The translations under genes were made by a program, and so were the position numbers. This document shows positions 63,201 to 64,000 of a DNA stretch of 64,000 nt, one piece after another; position 1 is the first letter of the stretch; every line of letters starts with the position of its first letter. Under the pieces are notes generated by a model. It saw nothing but the letters and a program-made list of their open reading frames with translations. It did no database searches and was not told where the DNA came from. The DNA comes from an uncultured Bacteroidota bacterium (GTDB lineage: Bacteria; Bacteroidota; Bacteroidia; Flavobacteriales; Flavobacteriaceae): positions 17,354 through 81,353 of the forward strand of contig CACIKV010000005.1 of assembly GCA_902587325.1 (NCBI GenBank). The letters are read 5' to 3'.

Positions 63201-64000
63201 AGCTTCAATTCTTGGTAATAATCAAAATGTGGATGATTATACTGTAAGCTTTCACCTAAGCGAAGCATCTGCCAGTGATATTTCTGATTTAGGTATTTCA
63301 AATTCAGAAAACTATACTAATACTAATCGACAAGAGCCTATATACGTTAGAGTTCAAAATAATACAAGCCTTTGTTATAATTATGTAAAATCTTTTGATC
63401 TAATAATTGCTGAATTACCGGTAATAATAAATCCTATATTAACTATTGAACAATGTGATAGTGATGAAGATAATAATGGTAAAACCAAATTCAATTTAAG
63501 TGAATATGAAAACCTCATTTCAACAGAATATGAAAATGAAACTTTTGAATATTACACAGATCCTAATTACACTGAAAAAATTTCAGACCCGACCGATTTT
63601 GAAAATACTACTTTATTTAGTCAAAGTATTTATGTTAAAATCATAACTGATCAAAACTGCTTTAGGGAATCGAGAATTGACCTTAAAATTGGCGCGAGCC
63701 TGATTGATCCTAATTTTATGGAAAATTTTTCAAAATGTGAAACATCTCCTTCGAACTCACAAGACGGTATCGAATTATGGGACTCATCTTTTTTTATAGA
63801 TTTAAATACAAAGCTTGTTGCTTCTGATAGTAAATTCTCAGACCAAAATATTACAATTACATATTATTCCTCAGAAGAAGATGCATTAATAAAGTCAAAT
63901 AATATTGATTTTAACGATTCCTCTTTCTCTTATTCAAATTTAACTCCAAACATTCAAGAAATTTGGGCTTCTATTGAAGTAAATGATTTGGATACAGTGA
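60211..64000 (+). CDS. Very large secreted surface protein with IgGFc-binding-like N-terminus (3' end outside window)
   Basis: GTG at 60211 opens a frame that stays open to the window end (1,263 codons). Signal peptide: FKILLIFFLFFGTKLNSQ. Residues about 30-470 look like the IgGFc-binding N-terminal domain (SGANSPHDQWIYISTASV, ESNKPIVVSCGSATGSF, GQDYGIDQIVG). Calcium-binding thrombospondin-type-3 repeats follow at 565-590 (DFDNDGIIDNIDLDSDNDG) and again near 780. An Ig-like domain spans about 860-960. Then cysteine-spaced modules repeat from about 970 to the end, with patterns such as YVKIITDQNCF. Such architecture in flavobacteria normally ends in a type IX sorting domain, which would be beyond the window. 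No TAnnTTTG box was found just upstream. Confidence 0.85.
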   Translation, partial: MKFTFKILLIFFLFFGTKLNSQLSKVHYIPPMTASASGANSPHDQWIYISTASVNPVNFTVKKPDGTTFFSGQVSNTDSQEFSAGPNGFNGNLFVRDFETEQILTNAGFIIEAEEEIYVSIRVSSTPVNFCGNQGCHGGALVSKGESALGTKFRLGALQIRQNNQQNFGSVMATENQTIINIQLPSGQTMRSGNNSATVTLNAGESYVFSSEDSSSPGYGIIGTLIESNKPIVVSCGSATGSFAVGSSSGGQDYGIDQIVGADKVGSEYIFVKGEGGDSWENILLISDQNNTTINVNGNPLTINGNAVVLQEGQFIIIEGNNFSDSQTMFVNTNNSSDKLFAYQGIGDTYTGGSGNSPAARQGMFFVPPLSCAAKGSVDNIAEINRVGKDFENGVVTIVTKENAVVQVNGLALNNQPNTVTVSGPLEVSGKDYEVYIVKGLTGDVKVTGNDELYVAYFNFNSAATTGSFYSGFVTPPSFDSDLSFDTLGSCIKKNGESNIILKAKDVSNFTSFEWEILDNGNFISTGISTVEYTPTQSGTYRLKGILDCSESTFVSPEITVFICADDFDNDGIIDNIDLDSDNDGISNGYESLGDGYFDFSNLSNPDLILNNDPSNTISSVASVNIPENSHTQTGGNNYISSSINPGRDQEVNININFNEKLNIKISESSAFEINPNDNEEFEVKVLPTESSITLLDPDKNLLIYINGVWQEIDSPLTNNTIRFKYKSRVNNTFELHASKVDGVSFKHLYNNITSTDESVFAPKIEVTSYYLNTDGTDSEDIFDMDSDNDGCNDVIEAGYSDQDDDGIFGLGLPTIENGGVNSRGQIISDNYDPTSAPRNYLNNSNIPVYYFQEFATAPTISLQPESTIACQVGNSAQFSVDVTSNDSPIYFSWYVSTADQPNSWTEIVDNITYSGSKTNTLSIDDVQLNMDGNKYRVQINTDNYACIQETDDNVTLDVEEALPVVNTVDNLILCDDNSFGTDTDGINSGINLRSNVASILGNNQNVDDYTVSFHLSEASASDISDLGISNSENYTNTNRQEPIYVRVQNNTSLCYNYVKSFDLIIAELPVIINPILTIEQCDSDEDNNGKTKFNLSEYENLISTEYENETFEYYTDPNYTEKISDPTDFENTTLFSQSIYVKIITDQNCFRESRIDLKIGASLIDPNFMENFSKCETSPSNSQDGIELWDSSFFIDLNTKLVASDSKFSDQNITITYYSSEEDALIKSNNIDFNDSSFSYSNLTPNIQEIWASIEVNDLDTV

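Overview
The window is a compact, AT-rich chromosomal segment (roughly 30% GC by eye) from a member of the Bacteroidota, most likely a marine Flavobacteriia with a streamlined genome. The evidence is the SprA type IX secretion translocon, a DnaE polymerase with a fused N-terminal exonuclease, two cytochrome oxidase subunit III genes next to cyoE and SCO, DUF4199/DUF6089-type proteins, a TonB-dependent receptor, and Bacteroidota-type promoters (TTG, a 17-20 base spacer, then TAnnTTTG). Genes are packed with very short gaps, many 4-base overlaps and frequent TTG starts. I saw no insertion sequence, prophage, CRISPR array or rRNA.

Layout. 1-4.6 kb: a carbohydrate-active group with two Gfo/Idh/MocA-fold proteins (the second is GH109-like), a lipoprotein sulfatase and an SMP-30/gluconolactonase-like lipoprotein. 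4.6-9.4 kb: tRNA-Asp, trxA and dnaE. 9.5-15.6 kb: rpsP-rimM-rluF, followed almost without a gap by a TonB-dependent receptor, a FAD-dependent desaturase-like enzyme and a membrane protein of unknown function. 15.7-22.6 kb: tRNA-Leu, tRNA-Gly, mutS, a SpoU-type RNA methyltransferase, folK, a queuosine-precursor transporter, a DUF2797 protein and a GH3 adenylating enzyme. 22.6-27.4 kb: clpX, clpP, tig, a hydrolase and pdxJ.

27.5-35.2 kb: an envelope-biogenesis operon (nadK, a DUF6089 protein, uppS, bamA and two OmpH/Skp chaperones), then murI and a NifU-domain protein. 35.2-43.5 kb, minus strand: a PadR-controlled efflux operon (two or three small membrane or lipoprotein genes, padR, a MacB-like ABC ATPase, two permeases, an adaptor and a TolC-like protein) with tsaB at its end. 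A near-palindromic operator candidate sits at its promoter.

43.5-60.1 kb, minus strand: a respiratory and surface block. It holds cytochrome oxidase subunits III, III and IV, heme O synthase, SCO and a cysteine-free SCO-like neighbour, DUF420, tonB, vanZ-like, gcvH, the 7-kb sprA, ruvA, a fused malic enzyme and a small membrane protein. 60.2 kb to the end: the N-terminal 1,263 codons of a very large secreted surface protein with an IgGFc-binding-like region and calcium-binding repeats, probably type IX cargo, running off the window.

Most of the content is a conserved flavobacterial core. The less ordinary signals are the PadR operator, the cysteine-free SCO paralogue, four convergent gene pairs with interlocked stop codons, two genes that appear to lack a standard start codon, the in-frame repeat tail of ribosomal protein S16, and the receptor-oxidoreductase pair attached to a translation operon. 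I did not find a clearly new multigene system such as a defence island.
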